Assembly: GCF_008274585.1 (NCBI RefSeq)
Contig: NZ_VTRT01000006.1
Location: 62,001-126,000 of the forward strand
DNA length: 64,000 bases
Source of the DNA: Pedobacter sp. BS3
Lineage (GTDB): Bacteria; Bacteroidota; Bacteroidia; Sphingobacteriales; Sphingobacteriaceae
Direction: 5' to 3'
Made by a program: the position numbers and the translations under genes. Below the pieces are notes generated by a model. The model saw only the letters and a program-made list of their open reading frames with translations, was not told the origin of the DNA and did no database searches. Position 1 is the first letter of the stretch, and each line of letters begins with the position of its first letter. This document shows, in pieces, positions 8,477 through 16,685 of the stretch.

Positions 8477-9319
8477 TTACAAGGGTTTATAGCTCATGTG
8501 CAGCTCGGCATACGCTGCCGTTTTGTCGCCGGAGCCGTCATTGTATTTTACACCGTTTGCTTTAGCGTAAATTGATAAAATAGTGCCGCTTTTCGTGTTT
8601 ATTTCTATATTAAAAAAATCTCCGATAGTATAATTGAAATAATCCTTATCCGCATCTCTATTAATAGGCATCCTTATTCCCCCTATGACTATTGCTCTAA
8701 TCCCCAGGTTAGTAGTTACTCCATTAAAATCTGTTTGCGATAGCCGATAATAATTGCCACCCAAACAAGGGTAAGAATCATAAAAAGTGTAAGCATGTAT
8801 TACATCAGAATTTCCATTACCCATAATTTCGCCTATGGTAACAAAGTCTTTTCCATCACTGGAGCGTTCTATTGTAAAATGAGAATTAACAGCCTCGGAT
8901 GACGTAGCCCAGTTTATTTCAACTCTTGAATTTTTTATTACCGCTGTAAAAGCTGTCAGGTTTACAGGAAGTGTATGTGTATCTTCACCGGAAACACCGG
9001 CAAGCGTTTTACCCGGTTTGATGTTGTCCATCGAAATCGTTAAGGAATCATCCTGTAGTTTTAGGTATTGGTAATTATTGTAAACCAAGGGTTTATCGCT
9101 GTACAGCTTCTTCCCCGAAGCATCAAAATATGCTACCTGGTATGAATCCAGTTGCCAGGTTCCATTAAGTCCTGAAAGATTTTTATCGTTGTCTTTTTTG
9201 CAGCCGGTCAATACAAAAAGCAGGCAAATAAGTAAAACGGTATTTCTCAAAGCGATATATTTTTTATAAAGGTATATTTTTATAGAAATAAGCGCAAGAT
9301 GAGTCCATGCTAAGGGCAT
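8477..9319 (-). CDS. Lipocalin-like lipoprotein with an inserted secreted-protein module
   Basis: The ATG at 9319 gives 280 residues, but the lipobox VLTGC (Cys40 in this numbering) sits unusually far in. A TTG at 9250-9248 (start of LRNTVLLICLLFVLTGCKK) would give a standard lipoprotein signal and may be the true start. After the signal comes GTWQLDSYQVAYFDASGKKL, reminiscent of small lipocalin-type lipoproteins. Then comes a roughly 90-residue module (VNLTAFTAVIKNSRVEINWA ... NYYRLSQTDFNGV) of the kind found just before type IX sorting domains, and then a return to a lipocalin-like end with VKYNDGSGDKTAAYAELHMS. There is no sorting domain at the C-terminus. Function unknown; surface or periplasmic location expected. 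Confidence 0.8.
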   Translation of the reverse strand: MPLAWTHLALISIKIYLYKKYIALRNTVLLICLLFVLTGCKKDNDKNLSGLNGTWQLDSYQVAYFDASGKKLYSDKPLVYNNYQYLKLQDDSLTISMDNIKPGKTLAGVSGEDTHTLPVNLTAFTAVIKNSRVEINWATSSEAVNSHFTIERSSDGKDFVTIGEIMGNGNSDVIHAYTFYDSYPCLGGNYYRLSQTDFNGVTTNLGIRAIVIGGIRMPINRDADKDYFNYTIGDFFNIEINTKSGTILSIYAKANGVKYNDGSGDKTAAYAELHMSYKPL

Positions 9320-9597
9320 TAAGAACCGCTGAATTGTTGTATTGCTGAATTGTTAAATTGTTCTCTGCGGGCTTTGCGTGGAATTTCGTGAACTTAGCGT
9401 GAACATTCACGCTAAGAGCGCCAGGAACTTCTCTGCGGGCTTGGTGGGGAAACCCTTAAGAATTTCAGTTAAAGTTATTCGCAAAATGCTTTTTTAATTA
9501 CTATCTTTGCATCCCGACAAACAAATCGGGGATTTTACTCCCGGCAGTTGTGAAGTCACTAAATTCTTGACTTTTAACTTTTTTGACGCAGTCAAAT
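9320..9597. repeat. Upstream region of carB with short direct and inverted repeats
   Basis: The 14-base direct repeat TTCTCTGCGGGCTT occurs at 9361-9374 and 9429-9442. Between the copies lies a perfect inverted repeat CTTAGCGTGA-acat-TCACGCTAAG (9393-9416). These words resemble dispersed intergenic repeats of the group rather than operators. A small CCCGA/TCGGG stem near 9513-9530 lies in the predicted carB leader. Confidence 0.6.
9502..9509 (+). promoter_or_regulatory. carB -7 promoter element (TATCTTTG)
   Basis: TATCTTTG followed by CA is a perfect TAnnTTTG box in an AT-rich setting, about 90 bases before the carB ATG. The predicted leader is roughly 85 bases. No clear -33 TTTG is visible. 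Confidence 0.55.
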
Positions 9598-12414
9598 ATG
9601 CCTAAAAACACTTCCATTCACTCCGTATTAATTATTGGTTCAGGTCCCATTATCATTGGTCAGGCCTGCGAATTTGATTACTCAGGCTCACAGGCAGCCC
9701 TTTCATTGAAAGATGAAGGCATTGAAGTATCGATCATCAACTCTAATCCGGCAACCATCATGACCGATAAGGTTATTGCCGATCATGTTTACCTGTTACC
9801 CTTAACCTGCGACAGCATTGAGCAGATACTACAGGAACAAAAAATTGACGCGGTGCTGCCAACCATGGGCGGCCAAACCGCTCTGAATCTCTGTAAAGAG
9901 GCCGAAGAGCGTGGTATCTGGGAAAAATATAATGTAAAGGTAATTGGCGTTGACGTTGCTGCCATTGAAAAAACAGAGAACCGGGAGGAATTCAGGAAAC
10001 TGATGGTGGATATTGGCGTGGGCGTGGCGCCTTCGAAAATTGCCAACTCCTTCCTGGAAGGCAAAGAGGCTGCACAGGAGATCGGCTTTCCGCTGGTTAT
10101 CCGGCCATCGTACACGCTTGGCGGTACCGGAGGTGGTTTTGTGCATAAAAAAGAAGATTTTGATGCAGCGCTAAGCCGTGGCTTGCAGGCATCGCCTACC
10201 CACGAGGTGCTGGTTGAGCAGGCCGTTTTGGGCTGGAAGGAATATGAGCTGGAGCTGCTTCGCGATAATAAAGATAACGTGATCATCATCTGCTCCATTG
10301 AGAACTTTGATCCAATGGGCATTCACACGGGCGATTCTATTACCGTAGCGCCGGCTATGACCCTGAGCGACCGCTGTTACCAGGAAATGCGTAACCAGGC
10401 CATCCGCATGATGCGTGCCATCGGTAATTTTGCCGGAGGCTGTAACGTGCAGTTCTCGGTAGACCCGGCAACAGAAAATATCATCGCCATAGAAATCAAT
10501 CCGCGGGTTTCGCGTTCATCGGCCCTGGCCTCAAAAGCAACCGGGTATCCCATTGCTAAAATTGCCGCCAAGCTGGCCATAGGCTATAACCTGGATGAAA
10601 TTGAGAACCAGATCACCAAAACCACATCGGCATATTTTGAGCCCACGCTGGATTATGTGATCGTAAAAGTGCCCCGCTGGAATTTTGACAAATTTAAAGG
10701 CGCTAACCGCGAGCTTGGTTTGCAGATGAAATCGGTAGGAGAGGTGATGGCTATCGGCCGTACCTTTATCGAAGCATTGCAAAAAGCCTGTCAGAGCCTT
10801 GAGATCGGGCGGCTGGGTCTGGGCGCTGATGGTCGCCAGAGCCGTAATCTCGAAGCTATTATGCACAGCCTGGAGCATCCAAGCTGGGACAGGTTATTCC
10901 ATATTAAAGATGCCATGAGCCTGGGCGTGCCCATAGAATCCATTCGCAAGGCAACCAAAATTGATAAGTGGTTCTTATTGCAGATACAGGAGCTGGTTAA
11001 CCTGGAAGTTGAGCTGAAACGCTACTCGCTTAACAACATACCGCATGATTTCTTTGTTACGCTGAAGCAAAAGGGATTTTCGGATGCGCAGATCGCCTGG
11101 CTGTTAGGCAACGTTACCGAAGATGATGTTTATAACCGCCGCAAAGAGCTTGGCATAAAACGGGTGTACAAAATGGTAGATACCTGTGCCGCCGAGTTCC
11201 CTGCACAAACGCCGTATTATTACTCTACCTTTGAAGATGAGAACGAATCGATTGTAAGCGACCGGAAAAAGATCATTGTACTGGGTTCAGGGCCAAACCG
11301 TATCGGGCAGGGAATAGAGTTCGACTATTCATGCGTACACGGATTGCTTGCCGCTAAAGAGACCGGCTTTGAAGCCATCATGATAAACTGTAATCCTGAA
11401 ACAGTGTCTACCGACTTTAACATGGCCGATAAGCTGTACTTTGAACCCGTTTTCTGGGAGCATGTGCGTGAAATTATCGATTTGGAAAAGCCGGAAGGTG
11501 TTATTGTGCAGCTGGGTGGGCAGACAGCCCTGAAGATGGCTGAGAAATTGAGCCAGAACGGCATTAAGATCATCGGTACTTCTTTCGAAAACATGGATAT
11601 TGCCGAAGACCGCGGCCGTTTTTCAGACCTGCTGAAAGAGCTGGATATTCCGTATCCGAAATATGGTGTAGCCGAAACAGCCGAAGAAGCGCTTGAGGTT
11701 GCCCATGAGGTAGGTTACCCGGTGCTGGTTCGCCCGAGCTATGTATTGGGTGGCCAGGGAATGAGCATTGTGATCAACGATGAAGACCTGGAAAAAGCGG
11801 TGGTAAAGCTGCTGGGCGATCTTCCGGGCAACCGTGTATTGATCGACCACTTCCTTGACCGTGCCGAAGAAGCCGAATCAGATTCTATCTGCGATGGCGA
11901 GGATGTTCATATTATCGGTATGATGGAACATATTGAGCCTGCCGGTATCCACTCGGGCGATTCGAGTGCGGTATTGCCGCCATTTAACCTGCCCAAAAGC
12001 GTAACCGACCAAATGGAAGCATATACCATCAAACTGGCTAAGGCGCTTAATGTTCGTGGCCTGCTAAATATCCAGTTTGCTATAAAAGACGGAAAAGTAT
12101 ATGTTATTGAGGCCAATCCACGGGCATCGCGTACGGTTCCGTTCATTGCCAAGGCGTATGATGTGCCTTATATTAACATAGCAACTAAAATTATGCTGGG
12201 TGTAAATAAATTAAAAGACTTTACCATCGAGCGTAAGCTTAAAGGATATGCTATTAAAGAGCCGGTATTTTCTTATGATAAATTCCCGGAAATTGATAAG
12301 GAGCTTGGCCCCGAGATGAAATCGACCGGCGAAGCTATCCGCTTTATCAAAGACCTGAACGATCCTTATTTCGTGAAGCTTTATAAAGAAAAATCCATGT
12401 ATCTGAGCAAATAA
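9598..12414 (+). CDS. carB: Carbamoyl-phosphate synthase large subunit, short form
   Basis: CarB makes carbamoyl phosphate from bicarbonate, ammonia (delivered by CarA) and two ATP, for pyrimidine and arginine synthesis. I place the start at ATG 9598 (MPKNTSIHSVLIIGSGPIII) rather than the TTG five codons upstream; this gives 938 residues. Two homologous halves are visible. The first has GSGPIIIGQACEFDYSG and an ATP-grasp domain with RPSYTLGGTGGGF. The second has GSGPNRIGQGIEFDYSC and RPSYVLGGQGMS. The protein ends soon after the second ATP-grasp domain (LYKEKSMYLSK), so the C-terminal MGS-like allosteric domain of the ~1073-residue enterobacterial enzyme is missing. carA is not adjacent. Confidence 0.97.
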   Translation: MPKNTSIHSVLIIGSGPIIIGQACEFDYSGSQAALSLKDEGIEVSIINSNPATIMTDKVIADHVYLLPLTCDSIEQILQEQKIDAVLPTMGGQTALNLCKEAEERGIWEKYNVKVIGVDVAAIEKTENREEFRKLMVDIGVGVAPSKIANSFLEGKEAAQEIGFPLVIRPSYTLGGTGGGFVHKKEDFDAALSRGLQASPTHEVLVEQAVLGWKEYELELLRDNKDNVIIICSIENFDPMGIHTGDSITVAPAMTLSDRCYQEMRNQAIRMMRAIGNFAGGCNVQFSVDPATENIIAIEINPRVSRSSALASKATGYPIAKIAAKLAIGYNLDEIENQITKTTSAYFEPTLDYVIVKVPRWNFDKFKGANRELGLQMKSVGEVMAIGRTFIEALQKACQSLEIGRLGLGADGRQSRNLEAIMHSLEHPSWDRLFHIKDAMSLGVPIESIRKATKIDKWFLLQIQELVNLEVELKRYSLNNIPHDFFVTLKQKGFSDAQIAWLLGNVTEDDVYNRRKELGIKRVYKMVDTCAAEFPAQTPYYYSTFEDENESIVSDRKKIIVLGSGPNRIGQGIEFDYSCVHGLLAAKETGFEAIMINCNPETVSTDFNMADKLYFEPVFWEHVREIIDLEKPEGVIVQLGGQTALKMAEKLSQNGIKIIGTSFENMDIAEDRGRFSDLLKELDIPYPKYGVAETAEEALEVAHEVGYPVLVRPSYVLGGQGMSIVINDEDLEKAVVKLLGDLPGNRVLIDHFLDRAEEAESDSICDGEDVHIIGMMEHIEPAGIHSGDSSAVLPPFNLPKSVTDQMEAYTIKLAKALNVRGLLNIQFAIKDGKVYVIEANPRASRTVPFIAKAYDVPYINIATKIMLGVNKLKDFTIERKLKGYAIKEPVFSYDKFPEIDKELGPEMKSTGEAIRFIKDLNDPYFVKLYKEKSMYLSK

Positions 12415-12434
12415 GGCTCAAAGCTTATTTCATT

Positions 12435-12475
12435 ATTCCGGCCCCTTTTAAGTACCCGGGGGCCGGAATGTTTTT
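12435..12475 (+). terminator. Rho-independent terminator after carB
   Basis: A perfect 11-base stem, ATTCCGGCCCC (12435-12445) with GGGGCCGGAAT (12459-12469), and a 13-base loop, followed by GTTTTTC. Strong canonical terminator 20 bases after the carB stop. Confidence 0.9.
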
Positions 12476-12599
12476 CTTCAGTTTATCCTTGTTTTCTTAA
12501 TATCTTTCTCTGCCCGCAATCCAAACGCTAATACGACGTCTCGGGACAATGACGCCACATTTTTTTAGATGCGTTTGCCCTGAACTTTAATCCAAAAAA

Positions 12600-12631
12600 T
12601 TTGCAAATCACAAAACAGGCTTATATCTTCG
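12600..12631 (+). promoter_or_regulatory. greA promoter (TTTG - 20 bases - TATCTTCG)
   Basis: TTTG at 12600-12603 and TATCTTCG at 12624-12631 are separated by 20 bases. This fits the Bacteroidota -33/-7 pair with one change in the -7 box (TTCG for TTTG). Transcription should start near 12636, directly ahead of the leader hairpin. Confidence 0.6.
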
Positions 12632-12640
12632 TGTTTTAAG

Positions 12641-12684
12641 GCAAGACTATATCTGTACATGCAGGCATAGTCTTGCTTGTTTTT
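12641..12684 (+). promoter_or_regulatory. greA leader hairpin with U-tract (attenuator-like)
   Basis: A perfect 10-base stem GCAAGACTAT (12641-12650) / ATAGTCTTGC (12667-12676) with a 16-base loop is followed by TTGTTTTTTAT. It has the form of an intrinsic terminator, yet lies between the predicted greA promoter and the greA ATG at 12709. It could limit greA expression by attenuation or release a short leader RNA; alternatively it is a 5' stabilising hairpin. Confidence 0.6.
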
Positions 12685-12708
12685 TATAGATATACAAAAA
12701 AGTGAGTT

Positions 12709-13182
12709 ATGGCAGATGTAACCTATTACACCAAAGAAGGATTAGAAAAGTTAAAAGAAGAATTGCATTACCTGAAAACTCAGGGGCGGGCTAACATAGC
12801 AAAAGCTATAGCCGAAGCCCGCGATAAAGGCGACTTATCTGAAAATGCGGAATACGATGCTGCTAAAGAGGCGCAGGGGCTGCATGAATCGAAAATTGCC
12901 AAGCTGGAAGAAACACTGGCTAATGCCCGCTTAATTGATGAATCGAAGCTGGATACGTCTAAAGTACTTGCACTGTCTATTGTGAAGATCAGGAATGTTA
13001 AGAATGGGGCCACAATGAGCTATCAGCTGGTTTCTGAAACTGAAGCCGATCTAAAGGCCGGTAAAATTTCAGTAAAATCGCCTATTGCCAAAGGCTTATT
13101 AGGCAAATCGGTAGGCGAACTGGCAGAAATTGAGGTTCCCGCCGGTAAGCTGGAATTTGAAATACTGGAGATCAGCCGGTAA
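12709..13182 (+). CDS. greA: Transcription elongation factor GreA
   Basis: A 157-residue GreA/GreB protein. The N-terminal coiled coil (residues about 1-75) carries the acidic tip, with GDLSENAEYDAAKEAQ, the signature used to rescue backtracked RNA polymerase by stimulating transcript cleavage. The C-terminal FKBP-like domain ends with SPIAKGLLGKSVGELAEIEV. Length matches the family. The gene has its own promoter, a terminator-like leader hairpin and a downstream terminator, so it is a single-gene transcription unit. GreA itself acts on paused polymerase, which makes an attenuator-like leader an attractive target for self-regulation. Confidence 0.97.
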   Translation: MADVTYYTKEGLEKLKEELHYLKTQGRANIAKAIAEARDKGDLSENAEYDAAKEAQGLHESKIAKLEETLANARLIDESKLDTSKVLALSIVKIRNVKNGATMSYQLVSETEADLKAGKISVKSPIAKGLLGKSVGELAEIEVPAGKLEFEILEISR

Positions 13183-13209
13183 AAACGGTTTTCTTGCCAA
13201 ATATATCTG

Positions 13210-13242
13210 GCGCTGCTGCACAATAGGCAACAGCGCTTTTTT
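13210..13242 (+). terminator. Rho-independent terminator after greA
   Basis: Stem GCGCTG-c-TGC / GCA-a-CAGCGC (13210-13236) with one internal mismatch, followed by a run of six T. It lies 28 bases after the greA stop. Confidence 0.85.
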
Positions 13243-13384
13243 ATTGCAGTACAGGTATGCTTACAATAAAACCATTTAACCGTAAATGCTATTTTAATAG
13301 TAACTTAGTATCGGGTTTGCTTAAGTGGGTTTGTTTATCTTCCTGGTTTGAGCTACTGATCTGACTTTACATAAAAGCAGCATA

Positions 13385-13663
13385 ATGGGTAAATTCAGCA
13401 CACCTGAAGAAATTATTTATGTTTGTACCGGGAGCAAATGCGGTAAAAAGGGTGGTAAAGCTATGTATAAACTGCTCAGATCCTATCTGAAGCATGCTAA
13501 AACGATTGAAGTTATCCGCACCGACTGTACAGACCGCTGTAAATTTGCACCGGTGCTTTGTTTCCAGCCACAAAATATATGGCTTAAAGAATATTCAGAA
13601 CGCGAAGTGCTGCAACTGCTGGAAAAGCTTGTGCAAAAGGAGGAATCGCAGGGTTATGATTGA
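13385..13663 (+). CDS. Thioredoxin-like [2Fe-2S] ferredoxin domain protein
   Basis: A 92-residue protein with the cysteine layout of thioredoxin-fold [2Fe-2S] ferredoxins, the fold also found in NuoE. Cys14 and Cys19 lie in YVCTGSKCGKKGG and Cys48 and Cys52 in TDCTDRCKFAPVLCF, with a further Cys59. It should bind one [2Fe-2S] cluster and act as a small soluble electron carrier. No partner oxidoreductase is adjacent. The gene converges with the CLC gene 40 bases downstream, with no obvious terminator. The family is usually annotated only as (2Fe-2S) ferredoxin domain-containing protein. Confidence 0.85.
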   Translation: MGKFSTPEEIIYVCTGSKCGKKGGKAMYKLLRSYLKHAKTIEVIRTDCTDRCKFAPVLCFQPQNIWLKEYSEREVLQLLEKLVQKEESQGYD

Positions 13664-13703
13664 TCATCCTCTCTGCAGGTTTAAATCCCGCTGGTTACGG
13701 ATC

Positions 13704-15596
13704 TTACATCTTGATCAGCCTGCGCCCTTTGATCAGCATTTTAATGCGCTGTCTTTTCAGTGAAAAATTAGCTGTAGCAGCGTTTTCTTCCAGCAAGCGG
13801 TATTTATAGGCGTTTACAATATCCCGTGAGGTAAGGACTCCCACAACCGTTTTCCCATCAGGTGAAATTACGGGAACAGTGTCCTCGTTCTGTTCTGACA
13901 TGAGCTCTACCACATCGCCCAGGTTATCTTCGGTTTTTACCGAAAACGTGCTTTGCCGGGCAAGAACAGAAACAGGTTTTTCGCTGTCCTGCCGGCTGGT
14001 GTAAACATCCCGTAGATTTAAGATACCGTTAAAAGCACCTTTAGCATCGGTTATTACAAAATAATTTTCGGATGGGGGCGTAGCTGCAAAGAAATCCTTC
14101 ACCTGCTGAATGGTATTATCGGCATTGATAACCAGAAGGTCATTTTTCAGTATCTGCGATACGCGGAGCTTTCTCAGGAAATCAGGTTGATATGAATCAG
14201 GCGTATAGATCCCGCGACGGGCGATCTTCTCGGTCATGATGGTGTTTTCCATGAAGAAGAACGAGATGAGATACGATGCCGTACAGGCGCCCAGCAAAGG
14301 CAATAACGCATGCGACTGCATGGTTGCTTCCAACGCGAAGGTAATGCTGGTAAGGTATGCCCGTGAGGCGCCGGCAAACATAGACGACATGCCAATTAAT
14401 GCAGCAAGCGGCAGGTTTATCCCCGATTGGGGGAACAGCTGAAGAATAACAGTACCTAAAATAGCGCCGGTTGCACCGCCAATGGTCATTACCGGTGCCA
14501 GTGTTCCGCCGGATGTTCCGCTGCCTAAGGCGACAGCCCATGAAAGAAACTTATAAAAGCACAGGCTCAACACTAAAGCAAAAGGCAGCTTTCCGGATAA
14601 TAAACCGATGATATTATCGTATCCCACGCCCAATGTATGTGGGGCAAAGTAGCCGATAATGCCTACAACCAGGCCACCAATGGCCGGCCACCACATCCAG
14701 TGTATGGGCAGCTTTTCAAAAGCATCTTCAATAAAGTAAACAATTTTGGTAATACCTAAGGATAAAATACCACTGATAATGCCGATAAAGCTGTAAACTC
14801 CCAAGGCCAGATTGGAAGGTACGGCGATATCAGGCATGGGGAAAACCGGGCCCGATTCAAACAGCAGGTGATGGCCTGCTGCACCGGTAATGCAGGCAAG
14901 TGCAACCGGGAGAATAGCTTTCGGCGAAAATTCGAATAAAAGCAGCTCGACGGCTAAAAATACAGCGGCTATGGGCGTACCGAATATGGCCGACATACCT
15001 GCCGTAGCGCCGGCTGCCAGGATGATCTTACGTTCGTTAGAGGTAATTTTGAACAGTTGGCCCAGCGTAGAGCCTAACGCCCCGCCTGTGGCGATAATGG
15101 GGCCTTCGGCGCCAAAAGGGCCGCCCGTTCCAATGGCTATGGCCGATGAAATGGGTTTTAAGAATGTAATGGATGGTTTTATGCGGCTCTGGTTCACCAG
15201 TATTTGTTCCATGGCTTCGGGAATGCCATGTCCGCGTATGGCTTTAGAGCCATACAGCGCCATCAGGCCTACCAGGATTCCGCCAATTGCGGGTATAATA
15301 ATTACCCAGGCTCCCAGGTGGTTATCTGCCGGGCTATGGAATGCTAAATCAAACGAGCCGTAAAAAGAGATATTGGTGATCAGGTTAATCAGGCTAACCA
15401 GGAATTTGGCAATGAGGCTGATAGCTGCGGCCACAACCACGCACATAAATGAAATCTGTACAAGTCTTTTTTTCAGGAAAAAGCTTTTCCTGGAATCGTC
15501 CGGGGTATCCGGCATAGCATTTAATGTAGGCGAAATGGGAATACCATTGGTATATAACTCTTTTTTCATATCTGCTTGTGGGTCGTCGTTACTCAT
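13704..15596 (-). CDS. CLC-family anion channel/antiporter with C-terminal CBS pair
   Basis: A 630-residue membrane protein. The CLC core covers about residues 45-460 and two CBS domains occupy about 475-610. Signatures are GHGIPEAME (122-130), GTGGPFGAEGPI with the gating glutamate Glu164, and GSGTSGGTLAPVMTIGG. Two things are unusual against the reference Cl-/H+ exchanger: the anion-coordinating serine of GSGIP is His123 here, and the position of the internal proton glutamate (IEE) reads VEL. The substrate may therefore not be chloride, and proton coupling may differ. CBS domains suggest control by adenine nucleotides. It diverges from the FNR-like regulator gene. Confidence 0.93.
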   Translation of the reverse strand: MSNDDPQADMKKELYTNGIPISPTLNAMPDTPDDSRKSFFLKKRLVQISFMCVVVAAAISLIAKFLVSLINLITNISFYGSFDLAFHSPADNHLGAWVIIIPAIGGILVGLMALYGSKAIRGHGIPEAMEQILVNQSRIKPSITFLKPISSAIAIGTGGPFGAEGPIIATGGALGSTLGQLFKITSNERKIILAAGATAGMSAIFGTPIAAVFLAVELLLFEFSPKAILPVALACITGAAGHHLLFESGPVFPMPDIAVPSNLALGVYSFIGIISGILSLGITKIVYFIEDAFEKLPIHWMWWPAIGGLVVGIIGYFAPHTLGVGYDNIIGLLSGKLPFALVLSLCFYKFLSWAVALGSGTSGGTLAPVMTIGGATGAILGTVILQLFPQSGINLPLAALIGMSSMFAGASRAYLTSITFALEATMQSHALLPLLGACTASYLISFFFMENTIMTEKIARRGIYTPDSYQPDFLRKLRVSQILKNDLLVINADNTIQQVKDFFAATPPSENYFVITDAKGAFNGILNLRDVYTSRQDSEKPVSVLARQSTFSVKTEDNLGDVVELMSEQNEDTVPVISPDGKTVVGVLTSRDIVNAYKYRLLEENAATANFSLKRQRIKMLIKGRRLIKM

Positions 15597-15702
15597 TGTT
15601 GTTGCTAAACTGTTACATGCAGCGGGCTATTTGTTGTAGGGTGTAAGTATTCACTGCTGAATAACACATTTTGCTTATCTGAAGAGCTTCTGAAAATTTT
15701 TG

Positions 15703-15710
15703 CAAAGGTA
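15703..15710 (-). promoter_or_regulatory. -7 promoter element (TACCTTTG) of the CLC gene
   Basis: TACCTTTG followed by CA, read on the minus strand, is a perfect TAnnTTTG box about 105 bases upstream of the CLC start, in a very AT-rich divergent region. No clear -33 element. Confidence 0.5.
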
Positions 15711-15885
15711 CATAAAGTCTTTGTTTTATAAAATTATAAATATGTAATGTGCAATATTTTATTTTAAACAGATGCTGAATATTAATGCTATTATATTGCT
15801 TATACAATATTTTAACTGATATGCTTTTGCAGAATTGGTGACTTGTTAAAGATTATGGGTAATATTGCAGGGCTTTAGCGATATT

Positions 15886-16581
15886 ATGAAAGAACACCTT
15901 GCTGAATGTGACCTGAAGCGTTGCTTTTTATGTAAGCATGCTTTGCCGGATTGGCTTCCGGCCATAGGGGCGCATAAAAAAAGCTTTGATATCAAAAAGG
16001 GGCAGCAGTTATTTAAGGAAGGCGACCCGGTAACAGGGATCTACTTTGTGTATTCGGGAAGCCTTAAAGTGCACAAGCGTTGGGATAAAGAAAAAGAGCT
16101 GATCACCCGTTTCGCTAAGGAAGGCGATATTCTGGGACACATGGGTTTGGGCGATGAAGCCTTTTATCCGGTGTCAGCAACGGCTTTAGAACCATCGGTA
16201 GTGTGTTTTATCGGGATGGATTTTTTCGAGTCGACCTTGCGGGTAAATACGGAGCTTACCTACAGGCTGATGCGTTTTTTTGCCAGCGAGCTGCAAAAAT
16301 CCGAAAAACGGATGCGCAACCTGGCCCACATGTCGGTTAAAGCACGTATAGCGCAATCGTTCATAACTTTAAAGAATCAGTTCGGACTGGATGAAGACGG
16401 TTACATCCGTATTGAACTAACCCGGCAGGATATTGCCTCTTTTGCCGGGGCATCGTACGAAACACTGTTTAAAGTGATTAACGAGCTTACCGCTTCGGGT
16501 ATAATCGGCATAACCGGGAAAAAGATAGTGCTTCTTAATGAAGCCCAATTGCTTAGATTGGTGGAAGAAGATAATTTGTAG
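15886..16581 (+). CDS. Crp/Fnr-family regulator with FNR-like cysteines
   Basis: I choose ATG 15886 (MKEHLAECDLKRCFLC), because the only in-frame start before it is a TTG; this gives 231 residues. A cyclic-nucleotide-binding-like sensor domain (about 30-145, with GDPVTGIYFVYSGSLKVH) is followed by a long dimer helix and a winged helix-turn-helix (ELTRQDIASFAGASYETLFK). Cys8, Cys13 and Cys16 cluster at the N-terminus. Cys107 in ALEPSVVCFIG aligns with the essential Cys122 of E. coli FNR (ALETSMVCEIP). Four cysteines in these positions suggest an oxygen- or NO-responsive iron-sulfur cluster, as in FNR. It diverges from the CLC gene. Targets are unknown. Confidence 0.9.
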   Translation: MKEHLAECDLKRCFLCKHALPDWLPAIGAHKKSFDIKKGQQLFKEGDPVTGIYFVYSGSLKVHKRWDKEKELITRFAKEGDILGHMGLGDEAFYPVSATALEPSVVCFIGMDFFESTLRVNTELTYRLMRFFASELQKSEKRMRNLAHMSVKARIAQSFITLKNQFGLDEDGYIRIELTRQDIASFAGASYETLFKVINELTASGIIGITGKKIVLLNEAQLLRLVEEDNL

Positions 16582-16685
16582 GTAAGTGCGGGTTAAAAGT
16601 AGCAAAACGAAATAGAGGCAGTGTTCAATCAGGATATGTGAAAAAAGAAAGTTGTTGTTTTTAACGATTGTGATAAATTTTCAAT

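Noticed and set aside
9583-9597. TTG start for carB five codons upstream of the ATG
   Set aside because: The ATG at 9598 gives the standard beginning MPKNTSIHSVLIIG, so the extra codons have no support.
14890-15363. 157-codon plus-strand frame antisense to the CLC gene
   Set aside because: Pro/Ala/Met-rich shadow of conserved CLC membrane helices.
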